This document shows positions 18,255 through 29,947 of a stretch of DNA of 56,754 bases, one piece after another. Source of the DNA: Exiguobacterium indicum HHS 31 (GTDB lineage: Bacteria; Bacillota; Bacilli; Exiguobacteriales; Exiguobacteriaceae); assembly GCF_001939065.1 (NCBI RefSeq), contig NZ_MPSZ01000011.1, positions 1 through 56,754 of the forward strand. Direction: 5' to 3'. Under the pieces are notes generated by a model, which saw only the letters and a program-made list of their open reading frames with translations, was not told where the DNA came from and searched no databases. How positions within the stretch are numbered: position 1 is the stretch's first letter; each line of letters opens with the position of its first letter. Position numbers and translations under genes: made by a program.

Positions 18255-18268
18255 GTTGTCGACCTCCC

Positions 18269-18808
18269 TTATTTTTGGAATGGCATGCCGAGTGCAGTGA
18301 GAAGCTCACGTGACTCTTCATCCGTGTTAGCAGTAGTTACGATAACGATGTCCATACCACGGACTTTCGATACGCGATCGTAGTCGATCTCTGGGAAGAT
18401 CAATTGTTCCTTCACGCCTAGCGTGTAGTTACCACGGCCATCGAAAGATTTTTTCGATACGCCACGGAAGTCACGTACACGTGGAAGTGACACGTTGATC
18501 AACTTGTCGAGGAATTCGTACATGCGCTCGCCACGAAGTGTAACCTTCGCACCGATTGGCATACCTTCACGAAGTTTGAAACCAGCGATTGATTTCTTAG
18601 CTTTCGTGATGAGTGGTTTCTGACCAGTGAGGAGCTGAAGCTCTTCAACTGCCATGTCAAGTGCCTTAGAGTTCGTAACAGCGTCACCAACACCCATGTT
18701 GATTACGATTTTATCGACTTTCGGCGCTTGCATTACAGAACTGTAATTGAATTTCTCCATCATTACTTTGACGATTTCGTCTTGGTATTTAGCTTTTAAA
18801 CGGTTCAT
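18269..18808 (-). CDS. rplE: 50S ribosomal protein L5
   Basis: The 179-residue product has the B. subtilis length, with [14 protein letters not shown], RAxx-like [17 protein letters not shown] and [21 protein letters not shown]5 binds 5S rRNA and contacts the P-site tRNA in the central protuberance. Located after rplX. Confidence 0.97.
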   Translation of the reverse strand: MNRLKAKYQDEIVKVMMEKFNYSSVMQAPKVDKIVINMGVGDAVTNSKALDMAVEELQLLTGQKPLITKAKKSIAGFKLREGMPIGAKVTLRGERMYEFLDKLINVSLPRVRDFRGVSKKSFDGRGNYTLGVKEQLIFPEIDYDRVSKVRGMDIVIVTTANTDEESRELLTALGMPFQK

Positions 18809-18839
18809 CAGAAAGTGGACCTCCTTTCTTTAAATCTTC

Positions 18840-19151
18840 TTATTTATCTAAAGCTTCGCCCGATTTTTTAGCGATACGTACTTTCTTGCCGTCAACCACA
18901 GTGAAACCAACGCGTGTTGGGTTACCTGTCTTAGGGTCGATGAGCATAACGTTCGATACGTGAATCGGTGCTTCTTTCTCGACAATTCCGCCTTGCGGGT
19001 TGAGTTGAGAAGGTTTTGAGTGTTTTTTGATCATGTTAACGCCTTCGACGATTACGCGATCTTTTTTAGGCATAGCTGTAAGGACAACGCCTTGTTTGCC
19101 TTTGTCTTTACCAGTCATAACCTGAACTTTATCACCTTTTTTGACATGCAT
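18840..19151 (-). CDS. rplX: 50S ribosomal protein L24
   Basis: The 103-residue product begins [20 protein letters not shown], the KOW-type start of L24, and has [21 protein letters not shown]24 is one of the two proteins that start 50S assembly. Good ribosome binding site, AAGGAGGTG. Confidence 0.97.
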   Translation of the reverse strand: MHVKKGDKVQVMTGKDKGKQGVVLTAMPKKDRVIVEGVNMIKKHSKPSQLNPQGGIVEKEAPIHVSNVMLIDPKTGNPTRVGFTVVDGKKVRIAKKSGEALDK

Positions 19152-19185
19152 CGTTAGAGCACCTCCTTGTAGGAATTCTTTGGAA

Positions 19186-19578
<393 letters not shown>

Positions 19579-19602
19579 TTATTCACCCGAACTAATTAGA
19601 GT

Positions 19603-19866
19603 TTAGATGATTACTGCTTCTTCAATGACTTCTACGAGACGGAAACGTTTGTCCTTAGATAATGGACGTGTTTCTTGAATGCGTACAACATCACCGATTT
19701 TAGCTGTGTTGTTTTCATCATGCGCTTTGTACTTTTTAGAGTAGTTTACGCGTTTGCCGTAAAGCTTGTGCTTTACTTTTGTTTCAACTGTAACTACGAT
19801 CGTTTTGTCCATTTTGTCAGAAACGACGCGTCCAGTTAACACTTTGCGGTTGTTAGTGCGTTCCAT
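19603..19866 (-). CDS. rpsQ: 30S ribosomal protein S17
   Basis: The 87-residue OB-fold product has [16 protein letters not shown] and [20 protein letters not shown] with [12 protein letters not shown], all conserved in S17, a primary 16S-binding protein. It follows rpmC. Confidence 0.97.
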   Translation of the reverse strand: MERTNNRKVLTGRVVSDKMDKTIVVTVETKVKHKLYGKRVNYSKKYKAHDENNTAKIGDVVRIQETRPLSKDKRFRLVEVIEEAVII

Positions 19867-19897
19867 TGAGTGTTCCTCCTCTCAGAATCCGAGTGAA

Positions 19898-20101
19898 TTA
19901 TGCGTTGTTGATGCCGAGTTCGCGTTCACGAAGAACGGTTTTCGCGCGTGCAATCGACTTGCGCACTTCACGGATACGAGCAGGGTTCTCAAGCTGACCA
20001 GTCGCGAGTTGGAAACGAAGGTTGAACAACTCTTCTTTCCACGAACCGACTTTACCGTTAAGCTCTTCAGTTGTTTGCTGACGGAGATCAGTTGCTTTCA
20101 T
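19898..20101 (-). CDS. rpmC: 50S ribosomal protein L29
   Basis: The 67-residue helical product starts [20 protein letters not shown] at ATG 20101, with GGTGGTGA as ribosome binding site inside rplP. It overlaps the rplP end by 14 nt, a normal coupling. [20 protein letters not shown] is the L29 signature. It lies at the tunnel exit near L23 and the trigger factor site. Confidence 0.96.
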   Translation of the reverse strand: MKATDLRQQTTEELNGKVGSWKEELFNLRFQLATGQLENPARIREVRKSIARAKTVLRERELGINNA

Positions 20102-20525
20102 TCGTATCACCACCATTTTCTTCACGTTTTACGAACTTACATTTTACTGGAAGTTTGTGTGATGCAAGACGGAGAGCTTCGCGTGCGATCTCTTCCGATA
20201 CTCCTGCGATTTCGAACATTACTTTACCCGGTTTGACGACTGCTACCCAGCCCTCCGGAGCACCTTTACCTGAACCCATTCGGACTTCAAGAGGTTTTTT
20301 AGTGTATGGCTTGTGTGGGAAGATCTTGATCCACACTTTACCACCACGTTTCATATAACGAGTCATCGCGATACGCGCTGATTCGATTTGACGGCTAGTG
20401 ATCCAGCTAGCTTCTTGAGCTTGGATACCGAACTCGCCGAAGTGTACTGTAGTACCACGTTTCGCTTTACCACGCATGTTGCCGCGGTGAACACGACGAT
20501 ATTTTACACGTTTTGGTAACAACAT
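20088..20525 (-). CDS. rplP: 50S ribosomal protein L16
   Basis: The 145-residue product starts [20 protein letters not shown] and has [20 protein letters not shown] and [16 protein letters not shown], the L16 pattern. L16 helps position A-site tRNA. ATG 20525 follows AAGGAGGCA. Confidence 0.97.
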   Translation of the reverse strand: MLLPKRVKYRRVHRGNMRGKAKRGTTVHFGEFGIQAQEASWITSRQIESARIAMTRYMKRGGKVWIKIFPHKPYTKKPLEVRMGSGKGAPEGWVAVVKPGKVMFEIAGVSEEIAREALRLASHKLPVKCKFVKREENGGDTNESN

Positions 20526-20558
20526 GTTGTGTTGCCTCCTTCCCTAGACGGATGTGGA

Positions 20559-21215
20559 TTATTCTTCGTTTGCTGCTGCTTTTTTCGTAGGAAGCACTTC
20601 ACCGTGGTGGAGCCATACTTTTACGCCAATTTTGCCGTAAGTTGTATCAGCTTCTGCAGTACCGTAATCGATGTCTGCACGGAGTGTATGAAGTGGAACT
20701 GTTCCTTCCGAATACTTCTCAGAACGAGCGATATCAGCGCCACCAAGACGACCAGAAACTTCAGTCTTGATTCCTTTGATACCAGAACGCATTGAGCGTT
20801 GGATTGATTGCTTCATAGCACGACGGAACGATACGCGACCTTCAAGTTGGCGAGCGATGTTCTCAGCGACGAGCTTAGCAACTGCATCCGGGTTTTTCAC
20901 TTCAACGACGTTAACGTGAACGCGTTTGCCTTTTGCAAGGTTAGTGATGTCTTTACGAAGTGTTTCGATTTCAGAACCGCCTTTACCGATAACCATACCA
21001 GGCTTAGCAGTGTGAAGTGAGATGTTCAAGCGGTTAGCTGCGCGCTCGATTTCTACTTTAGAGACACTAGCGTCTTTAAGACGTTTTTCGATATATTCAC
21101 GAACTACGTAGTCTTCATGAAGGAGATCAGCATAGTCTTTATCTGCGAACCAACGTGATTCCCAGTCTTTGATGATACCTACGCGAAGACCAGTTGGGTT
21201 AATCTTCTGACCCAC
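20559..21215 (-). CDS. rpsC: 30S ribosomal protein S3
   Basis: The 218-residue product has [20 protein letters not shown], a KH domain with [17 protein letters not shown] (about residues 74-90), and the C-terminal domain with [21 protein letters not shown]3 lines the mRNA entry site and has helicase-like activity with S4 and S5. Confidence 0.97.
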   Translation of the reverse strand: MGQKINPTGLRVGIIKDWESRWFADKDYADLLHEDYVVREYIEKRLKDASVSKVEIERAANRLNISLHTAKPGMVIGKGGSEIETLRKDITNLAKGKRVHVNVVEVKNPDAVAKLVAENIARQLEGRVSFRRAMKQSIQRSMRSGIKGIKTEVSGRLGGADIARSEKYSEGTVPLHTLRADIDYGTAEADTTYGKIGVKVWLHHGEVLPTKKAAANEE

Positions 21216-21227
21216 GGTAATCCCTCC

Positions 21228-21560
21228 TTATTTTTCAGATACCACGATGTGAACGTGGCTCGTACGTTTGTTGATGCGGCTTGCGCGACCCATTGCACGT
21301 GGGCGGAAACGTTTGAGCGTTGGACCTTCGTTTACGTAAGCCTCAGTGACTACGAGGTTTTCGATGTTCATGTCGAAGTTGTGCTCAGCGTTCGCGATTG
21401 CCGATTTCAATACTTTCTCAACGATTGGCGTTGCTGCCTTGTTCGTGTAAGCAAGAATCGAAAGTGCTTCGCCGATTTGCTTCCCGCGGATTAAGTCTAC
21501 TACGAGACGTGCCTTACGAGGAGCAATGCGAACCATATTAGCCGATGCTTTTGATTGCAT
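21228..21560 (-). CDS. rplV: 50S ribosomal protein L22
   Basis: The 110-residue product has [20 protein letters not shown] and the tunnel-lining hairpin ending [19 protein letters not shown]. The loop that can be altered in macrolide resistance looks ordinary. It follows rpsS by 20 nt. Confidence 0.97.
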   Translation of the reverse strand: MQSKASANMVRIAPRKARLVVDLIRGKQIGEALSILAYTNKAATPIVEKVLKSAIANAEHNFDMNIENLVVTEAYVNEGPTLKRFRPRAMGRASRINKRTSHVHIVVSEK

Positions 21561-21580
21561 AATGAGTACCTCCCCTCAGA

Positions 21581-21859
21581 TTAACGTTTCGTTTTCTTAT
21601 CGTTTCCAGCATGTCCTTTGTAAGAACGTGTTGGAGCGAATTCACCAAGTTTGTGACCGACCATATCTTCTGTCACGTAAACCGGTACGTGTTTACGACC
21701 ATCGTAGACAGCGATCGTGTGACCGATGAACTCTGGGAAGATTGTCGAGCGGCGTGACCAAGTTTTGATGACATGTTTGTCACCAGCTTCGTTGGCTTTA
21801 TCAACCTTAGCGAGCAGATGGTGATCTGCGAATGGACCTTTTTTCAAGCTGCGACCCAT
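21581..21859 (-). CDS. rpsS: 30S ribosomal protein S19
   Basis: The 92-residue product starts [20 protein letters not shown] at ATG 21859 with GGGAGGTAC upstream; the longer frame to 21880 covers that site. [22 protein letters not shown] and [15 protein letters not shown] are conserved. S19 is in the 30S head and bridges to the 50S. Confidence 0.97.
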   Translation of the reverse strand: MGRSLKKGPFADHHLLAKVDKANEAGDKHVIKTWSRRSTIFPEFIGHTIAVYDGRKHVPVYVTEDMVGHKLGEFAPTRSYKGHAGNDKKTKR

Positions 21860-21922
21860 AGTTGTACCTCCCTTTGGCATGATTCAGGAACGGTTCCTAC
21901 GAACCGTCCAGAAATCATGTAA

Positions 21923-22753
21923 TTATTTTTTAGAACGACGGACGATATATTTATCGCTCGCTTTGTTTTTCTTACGAGTTTTGTATCCGAGTGCCGGTTT
22001 ACCCCAAGGAGTAAGTGGGCCCGAACGACCGATTGGAGCACGTCCTTCACCACCACCGTGTGGGTGATCGACTGGGTTCATGACAGAACCACGAACTGTA
22101 GGACGTTTTCCGAGCCAGCGTGAACGACCAGCTTTACCGATATTGACGAGCTCGTGCTCTTCATTACCGACAGCGCCGACTGTTGCACGGCAAGTAGCAA
22201 GGATCATACGAGTTTCGCCTGATTGAAGACGAACGATCGCGTATTTACCATCTTTACCGAGAAGCTGAGCAGAAGTACCAGCTGCGCGAACGAGCTGACC
22301 ACCTTTACCTGGCTTAAGTTCGATGTTGTGGATCAACGTACCGACTGGGATGTTTGAAAGTGGAAGAGCATTACCGACTTTAATGTCAGCTTCTGGTCCA
22401 GCCATGACTTGCATGTCTACTTTCAAGCCTTTCGGTGCGAGGATGTAGCGTTTTTCACCATCGATGTAGTGGATCAATGCGATGTTAGCAGAGCGGTTTG
22501 GATCGTACTCAATTGTAGCGACACGACCAGCGATGCCATCCTTGTTCCGTTTGAAGTCGATGATACGATATTTACGTTTGTGTCCGCCACCTTGGTGACG
22601 TACTGTCAAGCGACCTTGGTTATTACGTCCGCCCTTTTTCGAAAGCTTTTCAGTTAACGATTTTTCAGGACGTGAAGCCGTAATCTCAGCAAAGTCAAGT
22701 GCAGTCATATTACGACGACCGTTAGTGGTCGGTTTAAACTTTTTAATTCCCAT
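21923..22753 (-). CDS. rplB: 50S ribosomal protein L2
   Basis: The 276-residue product has [22 protein letters not shown] near the N-terminus and the peptidyl-transferase-region motif [19 protein letters not shown] with the conserved His near residue 229. L2 is needed for subunit joining and tRNA binding. Full length. Confidence 0.97.
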   Translation of the reverse strand: MGIKKFKPTTNGRRNMTALDFAEITASRPEKSLTEKLSKKGGRNNQGRLTVRHQGGGHKRKYRIIDFKRNKDGIAGRVATIEYDPNRSANIALIHYIDGEKRYILAPKGLKVDMQVMAGPEADIKVGNALPLSNIPVGTLIHNIELKPGKGGQLVRAAGTSAQLLGKDGKYAIVRLQSGETRMILATCRATVGAVGNEEHELVNIGKAGRSRWLGKRPTVRGSVMNPVDHPHGGGEGRAPIGRSGPLTPWGKPALGYKTRKKNKASDKYIVRRSKK

Positions 22754-22785
22754 CGAGAGTTCCCTCCTTTTCTACAGAGTTCCGA

Positions 22786-23070
22786 TTAACCGAGGTAATC
22801 GAGTTCTTTGCTATCTGCAGTAAGCGTGACGACCGCTTTTTTGCGGCGTGCTGTGTAACCAGCGTGACGACCTACGCGTTTTGCTTTTGGTTTTGAGATC
22901 AATGTGTTGACTTTGTCAACTTTCACTCCGAAGATCGCTTCAACTGCATCTTTGATTTGAGTCTTAGATGCCTTCACGTCTACTTCGAATGTGTACTTTT
23001 TCTCAGCCATTTGGTTTACTGAACGTTCAGTAATGACAGGACGTTTGATAATGTCGTGTGTGTGTGCCAT
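22786..23070 (-). CDS. rplW: 50S ribosomal protein L23
   Basis: The 94-residue product has [20 protein letters not shown] and [21 protein letters not shown]23 is the docking site for trigger factor and SRP at the tunnel exit. The start overlaps the rplD stop by one base (TAATG). Confidence 0.97.
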   Translation of the reverse strand: MAHTHDIIKRPVITERSVNQMAEKKYTFEVDVKASKTQIKDAVEAIFGVKVDKVNTLISKPKAKRVGRHAGYTARRKKAVVTLTADSKELDYLG

Positions 23071-23693
23071 TATGCAAGCACCTCCTCTACTCTCGCAACA
23101 GCGTCCTTCGTAATGATGACTTTGTCATGAGCGACAAGATCAAGGACGTTTACACCTGCAGCGTCAACGACTGTGACACCTGGGATGTTGCGTGTTGAAA
23201 GAACGACTGACTCGTTGTAATCAGCAGTAACGACGAGAACTTTACGTTCAATTGAAAGAGCAGCGAATACTGCGATCATGTCCTTAGTTTTAGGAGCATC
23301 GATTGTCAATCCTTCAAGAACGATGAACTCGTTGTTAGCGACTTTCGAAGAAAGTGCTGAACGAAGTGCGAGACGACGAACCTTTTTAGGAAGTTTGTAA
23401 GCGTACGAACGTGGTGTTGGACCGAAGACTGTTCCACCGCCAACCCATTGTGGCGAACGGATCGAACCTTGGCGTGCACGACCAGTACCCTTTTGTTTCC
23501 ATGGTTTACGGCCGCCACCGCGAACTTCCGAGCGACCTTTTGTATCATGTGTACCTTGGCGACGTGAAGCTTGTTGCATGACGATTGCATCGTATACGAC
23601 TGCTTCATTTGGCTCGATTCCGAAAACGGCATCTGCGAGCTCGATGTCTCCAACTTGTGTACCTGTTTGGTTAAGCAAAGCTACTTTAGGCAT
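23070..23693 (-). CDS. rplD: 50S ribosomal protein L4
   Basis: The 207-residue product carries the long extended loop with [19 protein letters not shown] and [19 protein letters not shown], which lines the tunnel constriction. In E. coli L4 represses the S10 operon; in Bacilli this is not established by anything I can see here. Confidence 0.97.
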   Translation of the reverse strand: MPKVALLNQTGTQVGDIELADAVFGIEPNEAVVYDAIVMQQASRRQGTHDTKGRSEVRGGGRKPWKQKGTGRARQGSIRSPQWVGGGTVFGPTPRSYAYKLPKKVRRLALRSALSSKVANNEFIVLEGLTIDAPKTKDMIAVFAALSIERKVLVVTADYNESVVLSTRNIPGVTVVDAAGVNVLDLVAHDKVIITKDAVARVEEVLA

Positions 23694-23722
23694 TCGTTAT
23701 TCCTCCTTTCCTTGCAAACGGA

Positions 23723-24349
23723 TTAGTTGCCTTTAACCGCAGTTTTGATGACAACTTGGCTCTTACGTGCGCCTGGGATAGCACCCTTGACGAGGAGTAA
23801 GCCGCGTTCTGCATCAACTTTTACGATTTCAAGGTTTTGAACAGTGATTTGCTCTCCACCCATGCGTCCAGGGAGCAATTTCCCTTTGAATACACGGTTA
23901 GGAGCAACAGGACCCATTGAACCTGGGCGACGGTGGTAACGCGAACCGTGAGCCATTGGACCACGTGATTGGTTGTGACGCTTGATTGCACCAGCGAAAC
24001 CTTTACCTTTCGACGTACCTGTTACATCAACCATTTCGCCTGCAGCGAAAGTATCTGCTTTAATCTCTTGACCGATTTCGAAATCTGCTACTGATGTACG
24101 GATTTCTTTAATGAAGCGCTTAGGTGTCGCGTTTGCTTTCGCAGCGTGACCTTTTTGCGGTTTGTTTTGACGACCTTCTTTGATATCACCAAAGCCGAGT
24201 TGGACTGCTTCGTAACCGTCAACTTCCGTTGTTTTCAATTGAAGAACAACGTTACCTTCGACTGAAACGACAGTAACAGGGACGACTTCGCCTGACTCGT
24301 TGAAGATTTGTGTCATACCGAGTTTAGTTCCTAAGATTCCTTTAGCCAT
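23723..24349 (-). CDS. rplC: 50S ribosomal protein L3
   Basis: The 208-residue product starts [20 protein letters not shown] at ATG 24349, with AGGAGGTGT upstream. The loop with [21 protein letters not shown] and [20 protein letters not shown] reaches the peptidyl transferase centre. It follows rpsJ. Confidence 0.97.
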   Translation of the reverse strand: MAKGILGTKLGMTQIFNESGEVVPVTVVSVEGNVVLQLKTTEVDGYEAVQLGFGDIKEGRQNKPQKGHAAKANATPKRFIKEIRTSVADFEIGQEIKADTFAAGEMVDVTGTSKGKGFAGAIKRHNQSRGPMAHGSRYHRRPGSMGPVAPNRVFKGKLLPGRMGGEQITVQNLEIVKVDAERGLLLVKGAIPGARKSQVVIKTAVKGN

Positions 24350-24417
24350 GAGATACACCTCCTAATATTGAATGATTTTGATCTTCTGGCTAGTATCAAC
24401 TATCTATAGAAGAAAAA

Positions 24418-24888
<471 letters not shown>

Positions 24889-24947
24889 GCACTAATAAAA
24901 TAGAATATGTATTCAAGTCTCTCACCACTCGCACAAACACTTTCCTC

Positions 24948-24976
24948 AGTATATAAGATGTCAGACCATGTTGCAA
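24948..24976 (-). promoter_or_regulatory. S10 superoperon promoter, distal
   Basis: On the minus strand -35 TTGCAA (24971-24976), 17-bp spacer, -10 TATACT (24948-24953), directly after the tuf terminator. With the box at 24860-24888 this gives tandem promoters for about 28 genes. Confidence 0.8.
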
Positions 24977-24995
24977 GACTGTTTTCAAAGAAATG

Positions 24996-25031
24996 AAAAA
25001 AGGTCTTCCGCCACGGGAGACGGAAGACCTT
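24996..25031 (-). terminator. tuf terminator
   Basis: A stem of AGGTCTTCCG and CGGAAGACCT (25001-25030) with loop TCTCCCGTGG is followed by TTTTTT on the minus strand, about 12 nt after the tuf stop. It ends the str operon. Confidence 0.93.
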
Positions 25032-25042
25032 TGTCTTAAAAA

Positions 25043-26230
<1,188 letters not shown>

Positions 26231-26271
26231 TCTGAATTCCTCCTCTATGTGTCTAATAATTTTTTATAACT

Positions 26272-26306
26272 AGGAAGGTGAGTCGTAAGATAACGTACAC
26301 CTTCCT
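26272..26306 (-). other. hairpin in the fusA-tuf spacer
   Basis: AGGAAGGTG and CACCTTCCT pair perfectly (9 bp) around a 17-nt loop. On the minus strand it is followed by TAGTTAT and an A-run, not a T-run, so it is not a normal terminator. Upstream, TTGTCA and a weak TAAGCT at 17 bp could be a tuf promoter. The hairpin would be in the tuf leader and may affect mRNA processing or stability. Confidence 0.5.
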
Positions 26307-26347
26307 TAGCTTACACTAATCATAAAAGCGTGACAACCTGTGAAGGA

Positions 26348-28426
26348 TTAGCCGTTTGCTTTTTTGATGATTTCTTCCGCAACTGATTTCGGTACTTCTT
26401 CGTAGTGATCGAAGTGCATCGAGTACGTTCCGCGACCTTGTGTGCGTGAACGAAGACCAGTAGCGTATCCGAACATTTCAGAAAGTGGAATCATTGAACG
26501 GACAACTTGAGCGTTACCGCGTGCTTCCATACCTTCTACGCGACCACGGCGTGATGTAACATCACCCATGATGTCTCCCATGTATTCGTCTGGGATGACG
26601 ATTTCAACTTTCATCATTGGCTCAAGGATAACAGCGCCGCTCTTATCTTTAAGTTGTTTGACTGCCATTGAAGCCGCAACTTTAAATGCCATCTCGTTTG
26701 AGTCGACATCGTGGTACGATCCGAAGACGAGTGAAGCTTTTACGTCAACGACCGGGTAACCAGCAAGGATACCGTTTTGAAGTGCTTCTTCGATTCCGTT
26801 CTCAACCGCTGGGATGTATTCACGTGGAACAACACCACCGACGATTTTGTTGTTGAACTCGAAGCCAGCGCCTTCTTCGTTCGGCTCGAATTCTACGACG
26901 ACGTGACCATACTGACCACGACCACCAGATTGACGAGCGAACTTCGAATCGATCTTCGCCGCTTGGCGGATCGTTTCACGGTAAGCTACTTGTGGAGCAC
27001 CAACGTTTGCTTCGACTTTGAACTCGCGACGCATACGGTCAACGATGATGTCGAGGTGAAGCTCACCCATACCTGAGATGATCGTTTGACCAGTCTCTGG
27101 GTTTGTTTCAGTGCGGAACGTTGGATCCTCTTCAGCAAGCTTAGCGAGGGCTTGACCCATTTTATCTTGGTCAGCTTTCGTTTTTGGTTCGATAGCGACC
27201 GAGATAACTGGTTCTGGGAATGTCATTGATTCGAGAACGACGTTGTCTTTCTCTGCACAAAGCGTATCTCCAGTAGTTGTATCTTTCAAACCTACAGCTG
27301 CAGCGATGTCACCCGCGTATACCATCGGGATCTCTTCACGGCTGTTTGCGTGCATTTGAAGGATACGTCCAAGACGCTCACGTTTGCCTTTTGTTGAGTT
27401 TTTAACGTACGATCCTGCCGAAGCTGTACCAGAGTACACACGGAAGAATGTAAGTTTACCGACGTAAGGGTCAGTCATGACTTTGAACGCGAGTGCAGAG
27501 AATGGTGCTTCGTCCGAAGACTCACGCACGATTTCCTCATCCGTATCCATGTCGATACCTGAGATCGCTTTAACGTCGATTGGTGATGGGAGGTAATCGA
27601 GAACTGCGTCAAGCATAAGCTGAACACCTTTGTTCTTGAATGCCGAACCTACGAGTACAGGGTAGAAGTCAACTGTCAGAGTTGCTTTACGGATAGCCGC
27701 TTTCAACTCGTCGATTGTGATTTCTTCACCCTCGAGGTATTTCATCATCAATTCTTCTTCGTAATCCGCAACTGCTTCGATCAATGATCCACGGAGTTCT
27801 TCAGCTTGATCAGCGAGATCAGCTGGGAAACCGTCAGTCACTTCGATGTCAGTTCCGAGATCGTTGCCGTACATGTATGTTTTCTGTTCGACGAGGTCGA
27901 TGATTCCTTTGAATTCATCTTCCGCACCGATTGGAAGTTGGATCGCGTGTGCGTTCGCTTGGAGGCGTTCGCGAAGCGTTCCGACCGAGTACAAGAAGTC
28001 TGCACCGATTTTATCCATTTTGTTAACGAAAACGATACGTGGTACGCCGTAAGTTGTAGCTTGGCGCCATACTGTCTCAGTTTGTGGCTCAACACCAGAC
28101 TGAGCGTCAAGTACTGCTACCGCACCATCAAGTACGCGAAGTGAACGTTCAACCTCAACTGTGAAGTCTACGTGTCCAGGTGTATCGATGATGTTTACGC
28201 GGTTACCTTTCCATTGAGCAGTTGTTGCTGCCGATGTAATCGTGATCCCACGCTCTTGCTCTTGCTCCATCCAGTCCATTTGTGAAGCACCTTCGTGCGT
28301 TTCACCAATCTTGTGGATACGACCCGTGTAATACAGGATACGCTCAGTCGTTGTTGTTTTACCAGCATCGATGTGAGCCATGATCCCGATGTTACGAGTG
28401 TTCTTAAGGGAGAATTCTCTTGCCAT
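26348..28426 (-). CDS. fusA: elongation factor G
   Basis: The 692-residue translocase has G1 [10 protein letters not shown] (about residues 17-26), [18 protein letters not shown], the switch [15 protein letters not shown], and the C-terminal domains IV ([14 protein letters not shown]) and V. Single copy of family length. It lies between rpsG and tuf as in the str operon. Confidence 0.98.
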   Translation of the reverse strand: MAREFSLKNTRNIGIMAHIDAGKTTTTERILYYTGRIHKIGETHEGASQMDWMEQEQERGITITSAATTAQWKGNRVNIIDTPGHVDFTVEVERSLRVLDGAVAVLDAQSGVEPQTETVWRQATTYGVPRIVFVNKMDKIGADFLYSVGTLRERLQANAHAIQLPIGAEDEFKGIIDLVEQKTYMYGNDLGTDIEVTDGFPADLADQAEELRGSLIEAVADYEEELMMKYLEGEEITIDELKAAIRKATLTVDFYPVLVGSAFKNKGVQLMLDAVLDYLPSPIDVKAISGIDMDTDEEIVRESSDEAPFSALAFKVMTDPYVGKLTFFRVYSGTASAGSYVKNSTKGKRERLGRILQMHANSREEIPMVYAGDIAAAVGLKDTTTGDTLCAEKDNVVLESMTFPEPVISVAIEPKTKADQDKMGQALAKLAEEDPTFRTETNPETGQTIISGMGELHLDIIVDRMRREFKVEANVGAPQVAYRETIRQAAKIDSKFARQSGGRGQYGHVVVEFEPNEEGAGFEFNNKIVGGVVPREYIPAVENGIEEALQNGILAGYPVVDVKASLVFGSYHDVDSNEMAFKVAASMAVKQLKDKSGAVILEPMMKVEIVIPDEYMGDIMGDVTSRRGRVEGMEARGNAQVVRSMIPLSEMFGYATGLRSRTQGRGTYSMHFDHYEEVPKSVAEEIIKKANG

Positions 28427-28463
28427 CTTTAAACATTCTCCTTTCGCATTTTAGTTTAGTGGT

Positions 28464-28548
28464 CGTGTGTTGCCACACGTCATGACTATACCCGAAAGCC
28501 ACCTCATAATTCCATTAAAAATGGCATGCATGAGGTGGTGATTTTCGG
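28464..28548 (-). other. hairpins in the rpsG-fusA spacer
   Basis: In the 124-nt gap the segments CCGAAA...TTTCGG and CCACCTCAT...ATGAGGTGG plus CCAT/ATGG make a long interrupted stem (28492-28548) that begins at the rpsG stop. A second hairpin, CGTGTG-GCAA-CACACG, lies at 28464-28479. Neither has a T-run, so they look like mRNA structure within the operon rather than terminators. Confidence 0.55.
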
Positions 28549-28550
28549 AA

Positions 28551-29021
28551 TTACCAGCGGTAGTGAGCAAACGCTTTGTTCGCTTCCGCCATTTTGTGCA
28601 TATCTTCGCGCTTCTTAACAGAAGCACCAGTGTTGTTTGCAGCGTCCATGATTTCGTTAGCAAGGCGCGCATCCATAGTTTTTTCGTTACGGAGACGTGA
28701 GTAGTTCACGAGGTAACGAAGTGCGAGTGTCGTACGACGCTCTGGGCGAACTTCGACAGGAACTTGATAGTTAGCTCCACCTACACGGCGTGCTTTAACT
28801 TCAAGAACTGGCATGATGTTGTTCATCGCTTCTTCAAAGACTTCCATTGCATCGCGACCTGAACGTTCAGCGATAGTTTCGAAAGCTTTGTATAAGATTT
28901 GTTGAGCAGTACCTTTTTTACCATCTAACATAAGACGGTTGATAAGGCGGGTAACGAGTTTAGAGTTGTAGATCGGATCAGCCATTACATCACGACGTTC
29001 TGCTTGACCTTTACGTGGCAT
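28551..29021 (-). CDS. rpsG: 30S ribosomal protein S7
   Basis: The 156-residue product has [20 protein letters not shown] and [20 protein letters not shown] with the end [11 protein letters not shown]7 nucleates assembly of the 30S head and lines the E site. Start behind AAAGGAGGGA. Confidence 0.97.
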   Translation of the reverse strand: MPRKGQAERRDVMADPIYNSKLVTRLINRLMLDGKKGTAQQILYKAFETIAERSGRDAMEVFEEAMNNIMPVLEVKARRVGGANYQVPVEVRPERRTTLALRYLVNYSRLRNEKTMDARLANEIMDAANNTGASVKKREDMHKMAEANKAFAHYRW

Positions 29022-29070
29022 TCCGAGTCCCTCCTTTCATATAGTGAGGTGATATCTTAAGATATCTAGA

Positions 29071-29490
29071 TTATTTTTTAACTTTAGGACGTTTAGTACC
29101 GTATTTCGAACGACCTTGCATACGGCCGTCAACACCAGCTGTATCAAGCGCACCACGAACGATGTGGTAACGTACCCCTGGTAAGTCTTTTACGCGGCCG
29201 CCGCGGATAAGAACAACACTGTGCTCTTGAAGGTTGTGGCCGATACCTGGGATGTAAGCTGTTACTTCCATTGTGTTCGTCAAACGTACACGTGCGTATT
29301 TACGAAGAGCCGAGTTCGGTTTCTTCGGAGTCATTGTACCTACACGAGTACAAACACCACGTTTTTGTGGTGAGCTGATGTCAGTACGAGCTTTAATGAA
29401 GCTGTTGTACCCTTTGTTCAGCGCTGGCGAATCTGATTTCACAACTTTTGATTGACGTCCTTTACGGACTAATTGGTTGATAGTAGGCAT
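29071..29490 (-). CDS. rpsL: 30S ribosomal protein S12
   Basis: The 139-residue product has the decoding-loop motif [19 protein letters not shown] and [19 protein letters not shown]. The Lys of PKKPNS, whose change gives streptomycin resistance, is the normal residue. Start ATG 29490 follows GGGAGGATC. It follows rplGB after a 125-nt structured gap. Confidence 0.97.
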   Translation of the reverse strand: MPTINQLVRKGRQSKVVKSDSPALNKGYNSFIKARTDISSPQKRGVCTRVGTMTPKKPNSALRKYARVRLTNTMEVTAYIPGIGHNLQEHSVVLIRGGRVKDLPGVRYHIVRGALDTAGVDGRMQGRSKYGTKRPKVKK

Positions 29491-29530
29491 CTTTGAGATC
29501 CTCCCTTCCTGAATTCATGACAAATTTCAA

Positions 29531-29610
29531 AACCACCGAGCCGGGTGGTTCATCGAAAGTCATAATGAAACGTTTTGCGTGGCTCAGGCATTCCATCGCC
29601 ACACAAAACG
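29531..29610 (-). promoter_or_regulatory. two hairpins in the rplGB-rpsL spacer, possible attenuator
   Basis: On the minus strand the first hairpin pairs CGTTTTGTGTGGC with GCCACGCAAAACG (29571-29610, 13 bp with one wobble). The second pairs AACCACC with GGTGGTT (29531-29550) and continues into TTTTG, giving a short terminator-like shape 40 nt before rpsL. It could adjust expression of rpsL-rpsG-fusA-tuf relative to rplGB. Confidence 0.5.
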
Positions 29611-29615
29611 CATTA

Positions 29616-29867
29616 TCAAACTTTCTTAATGGCAACAGCGGTTGCTGCGACATCGATTCCACAAGCTTTTCCAAGCTCTTGCTTAGAAGGAACATTCACG
29701 ACTGGAACGTTAGCTTGTTTCGCCGCATCGAGCAATGCTTGTTTTACGTGTTCATCTGCGTCATCCGCAATGATCACTTCCGACGCCTTGCCAGATCGCA
29801 ATGCTTTGAGCGTTTGCTTTTGACCGACAAACTTCAAATCTGCGCCGACTACTTTTTTGTAAGACAT
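29616..29867 (-). CDS. rplGB: L7Ae-family ribosomal protein (YbxF/RplGB)
   Basis: The 83-residue product starts MSYKKVVGADLKFVGQKQTL at ATG 29867 behind GGAGGATA. ALRSGKASEVIIADDADEHV and NVPSKQELGKACGID are the L7Ae/L30e-type kink-turn binding pattern. In B. subtilis YbxF binds K-turn RNA and associates with ribosomes. It is the first gene of the str unit, between rpoC and rpsL. Confidence 0.93.
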   Translation of the reverse strand: MSYKKVVGADLKFVGQKQTLKALRSGKASEVIIADDADEHVKQALLDAAKQANVPVVNVPSKQELGKACGIDVAATAVAIKKV

Positions 29868-29912
29868 GAAGATATCCTCCAAAATAACACAGCCGGTTGG
29901 CAACACTATATC

Positions 29913-29941
29913 ATAGTAGCACCGCCATACCGGCGTGTCAA
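29913..29941 (-). promoter_or_regulatory. promoter for rplGB-rpsL-rpsG-fusA
   Basis: A perfect -35 TTGACA (29936-29941), 17-bp spacer and -10 TACTAT (29913-29918) overlap the region just after the rpoC stop on the minus strand. Confidence 0.88.
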
Positions 29942-29947
29942 GGCGTT

